Shown here piece after piece: positions 32,849 through 42,252 of a stretch of DNA of 56,379 bases; the first letter of the stretch is position 1; each line of letters begins with the position of its first letter. Under the pieces are notes generated by a model. That model had not been told where the DNA came from, searched no databases, and saw only the letters and a list, made by a program, of their open reading frames with translations. Position numbers and translations under genes: made by a program. The stretch is from an uncultured Clostridia bacterium (GTDB lineage Bacteria > Bacillota > Clostridia > Christensenellales > UBA1242). Location: contig CALWEH010000001.1 in NCBI GenBank assembly GCA_944377145.1, forward strand, positions 1 to 56,379, written 5' to 3'.

Positions 32849-33626
32849 ATCTCTCACCTTTTCGTTTCTTAATATAATTATAGACTAAAATACTAATTCC
32901 TATAACAATCATTATAGCACTAATTAATTGAGATACTCGAATATTGCCTATGTATAATGAATCTGTTCTTAATCCTTCTATCCATAATCTACCAAGCCCA
33001 TAATAAGCTAAATAAAATCCTGTAGTAGTGCCCAGCTGTTTATTTTTATTAAATACAATCATTATAAGTATGAAGCCTATTATATTCCATACACTTTCAT
33101 AAAAAAATGTAGCCAAATGCCATTCGTCTTGTGGGAAAGCATCTATTTTAACTGCAAAAGGAAACCACTGCCAATCAGGATCTGTAACCAAATTTCCATA
33201 CGCTTCTTGATTGAAAAAATTTCCCCAACGCCCTAAAGCTTGCCCTAGAATTAATGCAGGAGCTATTACATCAAATAGTTTTATAATAAGCTTAAAATCT
33301 CGCTTAAACATAGCAAATATAATTATGGCAATAATTCCTCCAATAACTCCTCCATATATCGCCAATCCACCACTTCTAATATCCCAAAAAGTTTTAAAGG
33401 TGTAAGACACATCGCTAAATATACAATAATAAATTCTGGCACCTAATATAGCAAATGGAATAATTAATATGGCAAGTATTATAATGTCATCAGGATTTAA
33501 TCCTCTTTTTTTTGCTAAATGTTGAGACAAAAATATGCCTATAAGTATAGCAAAGGCAATAATCATACCATAAAACTTAATTTCAAAACCAAATATTGTT
33601 ATTCCATCAACCATTAAATAACTCAT
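32832..33626 (-). CDS. lgt: Prolipoprotein diacylglyceryl transferase
   Basis: The 264-residue membrane enzyme attaches diacylglycerol to the lipobox Cys of prelipoproteins. The Lgt signature GRWGNFFNQEAYG lies at about residues 132-144, with GGLAIYGGVIGG before it and GLGRLWIEGLRTDSLY near the end. I place the start at MSYLMVDG (33626): the promoter upstream (TTGACA 33664-33659, TATACT 33640-33635) would start transcription within about 2 bases of it, excluding the longer frame. There is no ribosome binding site, so it is a leaderless candidate. The lipoprotein at 53675 is a likely substrate. Confidence 0.93.
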   Translation of the reverse strand: MSYLMVDGITIFGFEIKFYGMIIAFAILIGIFLSQHLAKKRGLNPDDIIILAILIIPFAILGARIYYCIFSDVSYTFKTFWDIRSGGLAIYGGVIGGIIAIIIFAMFKRDFKLIIKLFDVIAPALILGQALGRWGNFFNQEAYGNLVTDPDWQWFPFAVKIDAFPQDEWHLATFFYESVWNIIGFILIMIVFNKNKQLGTTTGFYLAYYGLGRLWIEGLRTDSLYIGNIRVSQLISAIMIVIGISILVYNYIKKRKGERYEQKE

Positions 33627-33634
33627 ATAATAAA

Positions 33635-33664
33635 AGTATAACATTCTTCGCAATTTTATGTCAA
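33635..33664 (-). promoter_or_regulatory. Promoter of lgt
   Basis: TTGACA and TATACT are 18 bases apart on the minus strand, with TG one base before the -10. Predicted transcription starts at about 33628, 0-2 bases before the lgt ATG. Confidence 0.75.
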
Positions 33665-33702
33665 GCAAATAAATATATTACGAATAAAGATGGCTGAATA
33701 TA

Positions 33703-33736
33703 AAAAATAGAGAGGCAATTTATCCTCTCTATTTTT
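33703..33736 (-). terminator. Terminator of the 1142-residue coiled-coil gene
   Basis: A perfect 13-bp stem (AAAAATAGAGAGG 33703-33715 with 33724-33736) has T-runs on both strands, so it can work in both directions. It sits 8 bases beyond the stop codon. Confidence 0.85.
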
Positions 33737-33743
33737 ATAAAGC

Positions 33744-36700
33744 TTATATTATATAATCTTTATTTTTATGATTACGTTTCCAATCTTCTGTTAGTTGTTT
33801 TAATTTCTTATCACTAACTTTGGCAAGCTGTTTAACTTCTGAATCATACAATGTTTTCATATACGTGCGTTTTTCTCTAAGTTCATCAATAGTATATTGA
33901 TTAAAGTCTTGCTGTCTTAAAACATCTACATAACCACGCAAAGCTTCAATATGAGAATTTGTTTTATTCTCTTTTTCTTCTGTATAATCGCAGTGAGCTT
34001 CCACTTTATCTGCCAAATTAGCCAAAGAACGCAAAGCTCTCATATAATCTCTATTAGCGTTTTGATGAGCAATATGTTCTGCTACAGAGTTTTTATTATC
34101 TTCAACTTCTTGTTGCAAGTCTTTTACAGTTTTCTTTAAGTTTATATTCTCACTAGACAAATCTTCTACTGCATTTAAATTTACTTTATTGTCAGATTTA
34201 ATATTTTCTAATTCTTTTTGAGTATTATATAAATCTTCATATAATTGATCTACAGTGCTTGACATTTTTGAATAATTAGAAGCCACTTCTCTATTTTCAT
34301 TTTCAAGCTTTTGATTTCTATTTTTAGCAGTATTTAATTCAGCTTTAAGAGTAGCATTTTCCTTAAATTGATCCATTAATTCTTTATGAGAAGTTTCAAA
34401 TTTATTAGACATGTCTTTTAAAGCTTTCTCATATTCTGTATTTGTTTTCTTTAATCTTTCATTTGATTTTTTTGAACGATTCAAGCTATCCGTTTGTTTT
34501 GCAAGTTGATTTTCTAATTGTTTTGCACTTGAATAAGATGTATCTGCCTCCTGTTCTACTTCATACCAGCCAGCAATAGCTCTATCTCTTTCATCTTCTG
34601 CTTGACGAAGTTTTTGCCTTGTTTCTTTATTTTCTTGTAATGCTTCTGTATAAGAATTGATGGCTGTAGCTAAATCTTGACTTAATTGCTTATTCTTATT
34701 TGCCTTATTTCTAGCAATATTAGTAACTCTTGTTAACTTGTCTTTTTGTTTAGCATTTTCTTCTAAAGCTTTATTTAATTCACTATTTTTCATTTCTGCA
34801 TTTTGTTGTAAAATAGTAATTTCATCGCCTAAATGCTTATTCTCTTGTTCATAAGCTTCTAGTTCACCTTTTAATTTTTCAGCTCTCTTTGAAGCTTCTA
34901 TAGCTTTTGAAGATAATTCGCCTACTTGTTCATTTAAATCAACATTTTCTTTGTTTAAATCGTTAATAGTATTTTGTTGAGCTATATTTTCATTCTGCAA
35001 CTCTTTGTTTTGACTTCTTTTATTAAGTGCTAATTTTGTAGCTGTAGCATGCTTAGCTTGTTCTTTTGCTAATAACTGTTTGTTCAAAGCTTGCAATGTT
35101 GTATATAAATAATTTAAAGATGTTTTATACTGTCCAAATTCTTCATCAGTTAAATTTTTACTATCTTTAAAATGTGTAACCTTATCTATGTGAGCTGAAA
35201 TTATTGGTTTGTTCTTCAAATTTATTCCATCAAAAGCTTCAATTATTTTATCAGCTCTTTCATTTAATTCTTGTACTTGAGTTTTATAAGCTTGAACATT
35301 TTCAAACCAAGCTTCATTTCTTTCATCTATCGCTTTAAAAGTTTTTTGACGCTTTGCAGTCAACTTTTCTCTTTGATCTTGTATTGTATTTTTAGCTTTA
35401 TTGTATTTAGCTGTTAATTCATTAATATTTTGTCTAATGCTATCTAATTCTTCTTGATTAATCTTTTTACCTCTTGCAATAAATGCTGAATTTATATCCT
35501 CTTGAGATTTTTCTACAAGTTCATCAAGATTCATTTTAGCTATTACGCTATCTTCACGATTTTTAGACAACATAGCTTTTTTCATATTTTCAATAGACTG
35601 ATTTAAAGCTAATTTATTTTTTTCAAGCTCTCTTGGCATAGATTGAGCAATTAATTCTGCTGTTCCAATTAAAGCTACGTATGATTTATAATTTTTAATC
35701 TGTTCAACAAGTCTGCGTTGTTGTAAATTTAATTTACTAACATCTCCATCATATCTAATTAATAAATTTATTGCATCTAAATATTCGTTATATTGTTCAT
35801 TAATTTTTGTTTCTGCTTTAATAGTTTGCTCACGTTCTTTAATTAAATCTTTATTAAGGTCTAATTCATACATATTGGAATATTGCTTAAATGACAAATC
35901 TTTATCTTTCATGTTCTTCAACATTAAAATTTTCTTGTTTTGTTCATCTGCATCTATTCCATAACCTAACAAGCAACCTTTACGCATACTATCAACAATC
36001 AATTTTTTATAAGGGTTAAATCCTTGACGTTTTGAAGCTAATTCTTTAGTACATTCAGCTATTCTATCCATAATAGAATAATATTTTTCTAAATTAGCTA
36101 TATCCAAATCTGTTTTAGATGACTTTTTATTTATATAATTTATCTTATCTGTGTAGTATAAGCCTTGCTCAAGTATGTATTTCAAGCCATGGTAAGATAT
36201 TTGTTCGTGTTCTTTTTTAAGTTTTTTCAAAGTTCTGCGAGATACTTCTTCAGACTCAACAATATATTCACTAAGATTAGGATTTTCCTGTAATACACTT
36301 CTATATTGATTAGATTTATCAAGATTTTCTCCAGCTAGCTTTTCCAATTTCTTTCTAGATATTTTTTGTCCGCTTAATACAAATCCATCTTCATCTGTTT
36401 GCGCATCAAGGAATTGGCTATATTTATCAAAATCTTTCCTACTATTTTTAGCCAATCTTTTTAAACCAGAGCGAGTTATAGGTTTTTCATCTACAACAAA
36501 CATTTTTTGATTAGGCAAACGTTGTAACATCTCTTCATATTTTTCAGCATTAGCTTTAGCATTATTTGCTAATTGAACTAACTCTGAATGTAATATTTTT
36601 TCACTAAAAGTTCTTTTGTTGGGATTATTTTGCAACATTCTAGTATATTCATTTGCTTTTTGAGTAGTCATATCTAAGTTATTTTTTAAATCTTTTCTAG

Positions 36701-37172
36701 ATATACGATTCTCTAAAGTAAATGTATTAGTATTTTTTTGAATATCCAACATCATTGCATATTCACGAGCTTTATTTTCATTTTCTAAAACTACTTCAAT
36801 AGCACCATGTGAATTTTTTACTCCACCTAATCCCATTGATTTAAAACGAGTTTTAGATAAATTTTTACCATACACTACTCCGCTATATATTCCTTGCGAT
36901 AAAGCTCCAGCAGTCACTCCATAACTTGCTATATTACCTACAGTAATAGCTGTAGTTAGCCCTGCTCCCAAAGCTATACCACCTGTAGCCAAACCTACAA
37001 TTCCTAATCCAGCAATAACTCCAACACTAGTTAAAGCTCCCCAACCCAATTTAGGCATAAAGCCTTTGAAAAATCTTTTGATATTATTATCATATCGAAT
37101 AGTATATTGATTTATATTAAAATTATTGCCTAACTCATCTATTCTTAAAATTTCATCTCTATCTGTTGCCAT
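33744..37172 (-). CDS. Giant coiled-coil protein with glycine-rich hydrophobic N-terminus and 40-residue repeats
   Basis: The 1142-residue protein has three parts. Residues about 44-104 are a Gly/Ala-rich hydrophobic segment (GVIAGLGIVGLATGGIALG) that could insert in membrane. Residues about 125-330 hold four to five diverged 40-residue repeats with the pattern sRxxLKxLa...Y...LqxnpN...f. The rest, to the end, is nearly continuous heptad-rich coiled coil. I recognise no family. GGGGG precedes the ATG, and a TTGACA-N16-TAAAAT promoter lies at 37229-37202. A filament, tether or scaffold role is inferred from shape only. Confidence 0.8.
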   Translation of the reverse strand: MATDRDEILRIDELGNNFNINQYTIRYDNNIKRFFKGFMPKLGWGALTSVGVIAGLGIVGLATGGIALGAGLTTAITVGNIASYGVTAGALSQGIYSGVVYGKNLSKTRFKSMGLGGVKNSHGAIEVVLENENKAREYAMMLDIQKNTNTFTLENRISRKDLKNNLDMTTQKANEYTRMLQNNPNKRTFSEKILHSELVQLANNAKANAEKYEEMLQRLPNQKMFVVDEKPITRSGLKRLAKNSRKDFDKYSQFLDAQTDEDGFVLSGQKISRKKLEKLAGENLDKSNQYRSVLQENPNLSEYIVESEEVSRRTLKKLKKEHEQISYHGLKYILEQGLYYTDKINYINKKSSKTDLDIANLEKYYSIMDRIAECTKELASKRQGFNPYKKLIVDSMRKGCLLGYGIDADEQNKKILMLKNMKDKDLSFKQYSNMYELDLNKDLIKEREQTIKAETKINEQYNEYLDAINLLIRYDGDVSKLNLQQRRLVEQIKNYKSYVALIGTAELIAQSMPRELEKNKLALNQSIENMKKAMLSKNREDSVIAKMNLDELVEKSQEDINSAFIARGKKINQEELDSIRQNINELTAKYNKAKNTIQDQREKLTAKRQKTFKAIDERNEAWFENVQAYKTQVQELNERADKIIEAFDGINLKNKPIISAHIDKVTHFKDSKNLTDEEFGQYKTSLNYLYTTLQALNKQLLAKEQAKHATATKLALNKRSQNKELQNENIAQQNTINDLNKENVDLNEQVGELSSKAIEASKRAEKLKGELEAYEQENKHLGDEITILQQNAEMKNSELNKALEENAKQKDKLTRVTNIARNKANKNKQLSQDLATAINSYTEALQENKETRQKLRQAEDERDRAIAGWYEVEQEADTSYSSAKQLENQLAKQTDSLNRSKKSNERLKKTNTEYEKALKDMSNKFETSHKELMDQFKENATLKAELNTAKNRNQKLENENREVASNYSKMSSTVDQLYEDLYNTQKELENIKSDNKVNLNAVEDLSSENINLKKTVKDLQQEVEDNKNSVAEHIAHQNANRDYMRALRSLANLADKVEAHCDYTEEKENKTNSHIEALRGYVDVLRQQDFNQYTIDELREKRTYMKTLYDSEVKQLAKVSDKKLKQLTEDWKRNHKNKDYII

Positions 37173-37201
37173 AAGTTAATCCCCCTTACCACATTAATAT
37201 T

Positions 37202-37229
37202 ATTTTAACATAATTTTATTAATTGTCAA
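37202..37229 (-). promoter_or_regulatory. Promoter of the 1142-residue coiled-coil gene
   Basis: TTGACA (37229-37224) and TAAAAT (37207-37202) on the minus strand, spacer 16, with TG preceding the -10. The leader of about 25 bases contains a GGGGG ribosome binding site. Confidence 0.7.
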
Positions 37230-37364
37230 TCCTTTTTTTTAAAATTGTATATTTAGACATAAATTTTATATTAATACTTATTTTTATGCAAATACACATA
37301 AGTTTATTATATATACTTAAATATGCCGGTTAAATGTGAAATAAATTTATATAATAAATAATAA

Positions 37365-37392
37365 AAAATTCATAGTTATGTCTATGAATTTT
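37365..37392 (-). terminator. Terminator of the surface protein/cmk operon
   Basis: AAAATTCATAG (37365-37375) pairs with CTATGAATTTT (37382-37392). On the minus strand the stem is followed by T6. It lies just past the cmk stop. Confidence 0.85.
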
Positions 37393-37399
37393 CTATATT

Positions 37400-38071
37400 C
37401 TATTTATTTTTTTCATAATCTAAAACTATATCTACAATAGTTTGAGCCACCTGATCTGGAGTTTGACAAGATGTATCAATCAATACAGAATTCTCTGGAA
37501 CAATAAGTGGAGCAATTTTTCTAGTTCTATCCAATACATCTCTCTCTATAATTTGCTTATATATAGCATCAAAATCAACATTTTCACCCTTTGCTATCAT
37601 CTCGTCAAAACGCCTTTTAGCTCGAATTTTAACTTCACAATCAATAAAAAATTTATAATCAGCATTAGGAAAACAAAAGCTTCCCACATTTCTACCTTCT
37701 ATAACAACTGATGAATCTTTTGGAATAGATTGAATCATTTCGCTTGCCTTATAAATAACTTCTGGTATTTTTGCATATTGAGAAACGATTGAATTTATAT
37801 TGTTAGAATGTAAATAATCAGTTATATCTATCCCATTTATTTTTGTAAACTGTCTACCTTCACTATATCCCATTGTAAAATCATTACTTTCTAATAATAA
37901 TTTTACACCTGTTGTATTGGTAGGAGCAATTCCATTGGCTTGCATATAGAACGCAATCGCCCTATATGCTTCGCCTGAATTTATATATGCAATATTTAAT
38001 TTTTCAGCCACAATTTTGGCTATAGTAGACTTTCCTGATCCTGCAGGACCATCAATTGTTATGACATACAT
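37400..38071 (-). CDS. cmk: Cytidylate kinase
   Basis: The 223-residue enzyme phosphorylates CMP/dCMP with ATP. MYVITIDGPAGSGKSTIAK at the start contains the P-loop, SGEAYRAIA is the substrate-binding region (YR as in TGAMYRA), and SVVIEGRNVGSFCFPNADYKF resembles the family's GRDIGTVVFPDA segment, though RNVG replaces RDIG. I chose ATG 38071 with GCAGAGG upstream; a longer frame overlapping the previous gene has no ribosome binding site. It follows the 1226-residue surface-protein gene by 19 bases. Confidence 0.9.
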   Translation of the reverse strand: MYVITIDGPAGSGKSTIAKIVAEKLNIAYINSGEAYRAIAFYMQANGIAPTNTTGVKLLLESNDFTMGYSEGRQFTKINGIDITDYLHSNNINSIVSQYAKIPEVIYKASEMIQSIPKDSSVVIEGRNVGSFCFPNADYKFFIDCEVKIRAKRRFDEMIAKGENVDFDAIYKQIIERDVLDRTRKIAPLIVPENSVLIDTSCQTPDQVAQTIVDIVLDYEKNK

Positions 38072-38090
38072 ATTTTTATCCTCTGCACTT

Positions 38091-41000
38091 TTATTTACTT
38101 GCTTTATCATCTGAGCTATCTTTTTCAGCTTCTTCAATTTGCTCTTCAATATCTTTTTGCTCGCTTTCAGCTGTAGAATTATCTTCTGCACTATTATCTT
38201 CTACAATGTTATCTTCTACAGTATTATCTTCTGTTGATTGAGTTTGTTCTATTTCGAGTTGTTCTAGCTGTTCATTTGTTTCTTTTTCTAGTTGTAATTT
38301 ATCTTGTTCTAATTGCTGTTCAATATTTTCTTTTTCTAGGTCTATTTGTTTTTGTTCTTGTTTAATCTTTTTCAATTCTTTTTCTTTAGCTAATTGAACA
38401 TCTTTTTCTATAGCTTGTTTTAATTGTTCTTCAATGTTTTTACGCTCTTTTTCTAATTTAGCTTCCTTTTCTTCTAATTTTTGTGCTCTTAATTCAGCTT
38501 TTCTCTCCAATTTAGCTTTTTTAGCTTCACGCTTTGCTATCAATTCATTTCTAACCTCTTCAGGTAAAGCACTTTCTTTGCGTTCTTTTATTCTTGCTGA
38601 ACTATCTCTTTTTAACATTCGCTTTTCAAGATCAATTAAATAAGCTTCTGTTTGCATAAATTCTATTTCGCTTTCATAATTATTAACCTGAACTCCATAT
38701 CTAGAAACTTCTTTAGATATATGTTTAACTTCACGCTCTATTGCAGAGATTTCATTTTTCTTTGAACCATCTCTATTGTTAAGTTTAGCACTACGCAAAC
38801 GATTTATAGCGTCCTTATACTTTTCTTCATATTCAGATCTCAAAGAAATTAATTCTTCACATTCTTTAGTCATTTCTCTTACATCTTTATCTCTTTGAGC
38901 ACTTGCCAATCTACGATATTTACTTTGCATAACAGTATCATCTCTATCATAATTGACTTTTACGCCTTTTACACGTTTTTTAAATTTTATATTTTTTCTA
39001 ACAAACAATACTATTACAGCCAATACTATTGCAACAAAGGTTAATATTGTAGGAACATATCTCCAATCAAAATTATTTGATGGACCTTCTTCTTCCACAT
39101 CTTCTTCATCATCTGCTTCAATTGTATTAATTTTCAACACATTTTCTGAGTTAGAAGCTGAATCAAATTCAGTTTGTTCTATTTCAACTAGGTTAAGATT
39201 TCCAAAAAATACTTTTCCAAAACACCCTACATACTCACTTCCTAATGAAAATATAATATTAGATGTGCATGTTGTATCCACTCCTATATAAAACTCATAT
39301 TTAGTCCATTTATTATTAGATTCAACATATTTAAAAGTAGAATTCTCTAATCCTGTTAATTGGATTGTAGCCCCTTGAGCAAGAACATCGTTATCATATT
39401 TCTTTTCTTCTTCTCTATCAGAAGCTTGCCCTATACCATTTGTAAATACTTCAAAAGATAATTTATAATATTTTCCGCTTTCAAAGTTATAAGGTAATAT
39501 GCTTGTATATTTATAATAAACATCTTGATTAGATGCTGAAGCAATAACTAAAATCTTTCTATTATCTCCAGCTAAATTTCTTAAACTTTCTCTATAATCA
39601 CTAGCAATTACTCCTTGTAATGTGCTATTAGTTAAATCTACTATACCAGCATTTACAGTATATTCTGTAGCATTTTCACCTGTATATAATAATGGCGTAC
39701 TATAATCTTTTGTTGTAAGAGTTAAAAAGCTATCAGTTAAATCTATATCGCTAGATCCTGCAACAACATATTCTCCAAAACGATTACTAAAATCATCTTT
39801 ATTATCAGCTTCTTCTACTAAAATATTGTCGAAGAAAGCATATCCACTAGACAATTTATTTCCATAACCTAAAGCTAATTCCAAACTCACATCAACACTA
39901 TTATTTGGGGTGTGGATATACATTTCCACTTTTTGCCATTGACCAGATGTTTTTATATTCTCCACTCTTGCAATAGTTGAATAATTGTCCTCTGTTCCTG
40001 TTTTGGCAATTATACTAACTCCACTAGCATCTGTACTCCAAAGAGAAGTGTTTACAAAAATTGTAATTTTATAATATTTATTTGCAGATAGATTTTTTAT
40101 GCTTGAAGTATAACTTTGTGAAGAATTATCCCCATTATATATCATTAAAACATTGTTATTCAAGCTTGAACCTAAACCGCTAGGTGCTGAAATTGCATTT
40201 AAATATGCTCTATATTTTTCAATTACATCATCAAACTGAGCCAAATTTACAACTCCAGATAATTGATATCCTGCTCCAGAATTAGACTTAGTCCAGCTAG
40301 TAGGCTCTGCTGGATAAGGAGTACCTATAAAGCTTTCAGATTTCATTTGATCAAAAGTAAAATTGGCATATTCACTAGAAGGTAATGATATTCTATCACT
40401 AATATCTATTTTACCTATAGTACTTCCTGAACTTGCACTTTCATAAGCACTATATGGAACTCGAGAAATAGTGAAATTTTTAAATTGTGCACTACCTGTA
40501 GCTCCCTCTTCATCTGAGCCTATTCCAAAACTAAATTGCACTTTACTTGAATCTAATGCTCCAGTGCGAACATATATAATATATTCAACAAATCCATTAT
40601 TTAAAGTATTGCTAGTGGCATTAGAAACTGTTAAATTAGATACTTTAGCTGTTATTTCAGCCTCTTCTTCATCTTCCATAAAGTCGTTATAGTCATTTTC
40701 TTCTTCCAATATTTCATTTACTTTAACAAATGCTGAACCACTAATTAATGAAGATTCAACTTTAATTTGAATAGAAAATCTATAAACACTATTTGCTTGC
40801 AATACTTCCTCTTCGCCTTTATATTCTATATAACTATCGTTAACTGTTAAATAGGCAATATTATTTAATATCTCTGAATTTTTATCCCCACTTCCGCTAT
40901 TAGAACTAGCAAAATAGTTTCCTGCTGATGTATTAGATTGTATATCCCCATCATAATTATTGGTATAAGTTATAATATTGTTATCAAAATTATATGATTT

Positions 41001-41771
41001 ATATAGATGGATTTTATTATAATCTTTTGATATATAGCTTGAAGGTTCAAAGCTATTTAAACAATCTTCAAACACCTCTTGAGATATTTGTCCAGCATGC
41101 AATTCATCAAACAACACACAGCCACTAGCAGAGCTAGCTTGACTTCCAATTTGCATAACAAACTGCAATTCAATATCTTCATAACTATTTGTAGCAATTA
41201 AAAATGTATAATTATTCCAAGTACCCCCTGTTGAAATATTTTTGATTTCACACCCATCAAACACAACATTATCTTGCAATAATCCAACAGATGCAACACA
41301 ATTATCTCCTATAGTCATAGCTGATATTGTTACATAATAATATCCATTTGCACCTAATGTAAATTCATTTGAAATATATGAATAATTACTATCTTCTTCA
41401 GTATTAATCATTAAAATATAATTATCAGATCCTGTGCCTTTTGGGTTCTCATATTCATTTAGCCCATATTTTTCATAATTATTTTTATATATTTCATCAC
41501 TTATATTAATAGCTCCTGTTTTCATACTAGGAGTTTTATTTCCTCTATTTGTATAACTACTAACTTCATAAGGATAGCTAGTTGATGATGAAAAACTGTT
41601 AAATGAGCCATTAGAAATGCTAATACTAGTTTCATTATCAAAAGAAATCATACTAGCATCTACTTTTTCTACAATACAAAGATTAAATATCCCTGTACTA
41701 GCCATAATTATTAATGCTAAAGAAGCTAGCATTATAAAAAATTTGTTGCATAATTTACGAAATATCTTCAT
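38091..41771 (-). CDS. Giant surface protein: four jelly-roll-like repeats, one membrane span, cytoplasmic coiled coil
   Basis: The 1226-residue protein has an N-terminal signal sequence (about 1-40, ending VEKVDAS). Four diverged extracellular beta-rich units follow, each with YY(K/V)(I/L)(T/S)... early and a closing (S/A)G.a.FdN(l)...VE/L motif, resembling carbohydrate-binding-module folds. A membrane span lies at about 903-927 (PTILTFVAIVLAVIVLFVRK). A 290-residue intracellular Lys/Glu coiled coil ends in an acidic Asn/Asp/Ser tail. AGAGG precedes the ATG. This envelope-spanning layout could link surface glycans to the cytoplasm; function is unknown. Confidence 0.8.
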   Translation of the reverse strand: MKIFRKLCNKFFIMLASLALIIMASTGIFNLCIVEKVDASMISFDNETSISISNGSFNSFSSSTSYPYEVSSYTNRGNKTPSMKTGAINISDEIYKNNYEKYGLNEYENPKGTGSDNYILMINTEEDSNYSYISNEFTLGANGYYYVTISAMTIGDNCVASVGLLQDNVVFDGCEIKNISTGGTWNNYTFLIATNSYEDIELQFVMQIGSQASSASGCVLFDELHAGQISQEVFEDCLNSFEPSSYISKDYNKIHLYKSYNFDNNIITYTNNYDGDIQSNTSAGNYFASSNSGSGDKNSEILNNIAYLTVNDSYIEYKGEEEVLQANSVYRFSIQIKVESSLISGSAFVKVNEILEEENDYNDFMEDEEEAEITAKVSNLTVSNATSNTLNNGFVEYIIYVRTGALDSSKVQFSFGIGSDEEGATGSAQFKNFTISRVPYSAYESASSGSTIGKIDISDRISLPSSEYANFTFDQMKSESFIGTPYPAEPTSWTKSNSGAGYQLSGVVNLAQFDDVIEKYRAYLNAISAPSGLGSSLNNNVLMIYNGDNSSQSYTSSIKNLSANKYYKITIFVNTSLWSTDASGVSIIAKTGTEDNYSTIARVENIKTSGQWQKVEMYIHTPNNSVDVSLELALGYGNKLSSGYAFFDNILVEEADNKDDFSNRFGEYVVAGSSDIDLTDSFLTLTTKDYSTPLLYTGENATEYTVNAGIVDLTNSTLQGVIASDYRESLRNLAGDNRKILVIASASNQDVYYKYTSILPYNFESGKYYKLSFEVFTNGIGQASDREEEKKYDNDVLAQGATIQLTGLENSTFKYVESNNKWTKYEFYIGVDTTCTSNIIFSLGSEYVGCFGKVFFGNLNLVEIEQTEFDSASNSENVLKINTIEADDEEDVEEEGPSNNFDWRYVPTILTFVAIVLAVIVLFVRKNIKFKKRVKGVKVNYDRDDTVMQSKYRRLASAQRDKDVREMTKECEELISLRSEYEEKYKDAINRLRSAKLNNRDGSKKNEISAIEREVKHISKEVSRYGVQVNNYESEIEFMQTEAYLIDLEKRMLKRDSSARIKERKESALPEEVRNELIAKREAKKAKLERKAELRAQKLEEKEAKLEKERKNIEEQLKQAIEKDVQLAKEKELKKIKQEQKQIDLEKENIEQQLEQDKLQLEKETNEQLEQLEIEQTQSTEDNTVEDNIVEDNSAEDNSTAESEQKDIEEQIEEAEKDSSDDKASK

Positions 41772-41881
41772 TTAAAACCTCTTGCCCTAAATTTTTGTTG
41801 TAATTTGTTAAAACAAGTTTATTATAATACAAATATTTGATTTTGGCAAATATTTTTGTATAAAAAGTAGAGAATAAATAT

Positions 41882-42244
41882 ATGAAAAAGGTAAAAAAAC
41901 TACATATTATACTATTTGGAATGTTAATTGGAGTGATAAATGGTTTATTTGGCGGTGGTGGCGGAATGATCGTTGTGCCTGTTTTAACTAAATTTTTTGG
42001 ACTAACTCAAAAACAGGCTCAAGCTACTGCTTTGTTTATTATTCTCCCTATAAGTATTGCCAGCTCAATAATTTATATAACCCATAATTCAATTAATTTT
42101 GCAGAAAGCTGGAAAGTTATATTAGCTATTATTGTTGGTGGAGCTGGAGGAGCTTTATTGCTAAATAAATTAGACAATAAAGCTGTTCGCATTATATTTA
42201 TAATATTAATATTAGTTAGTGGCGTAAGCATGTTATTTAGGTAA
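41882..42244 (+). CDS. Half-size TauE/SafE-family permease, first subunit
   Basis: The 120-residue protein corresponds to one half of a TauE/SafE (PF01925-like) transporter. LIGVINGLFGGGGGMIVVPVL (about 16-36) is the signature, followed by TQKQAQATAL and three to four membrane spans. The family exports sulfite, sulfoacetate or related anions, though most members are uncharacterised. The second half is encoded by the next gene, 8 bases downstream, so a heterodimer would rebuild the full eight-span transporter. Both frames are intact, so this is not a simple frameshift. Confidence 0.82.
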   Translation: MKKVKKLHIILFGMLIGVINGLFGGGGGMIVVPVLTKFFGLTQKQAQATALFIILPISIASSIIYITHNSINFAESWKVILAIIVGGAGGALLLNKLDNKAVRIIFIILILVSGVSMLFR

Positions 42245-42252
42245 GGTGGTAT

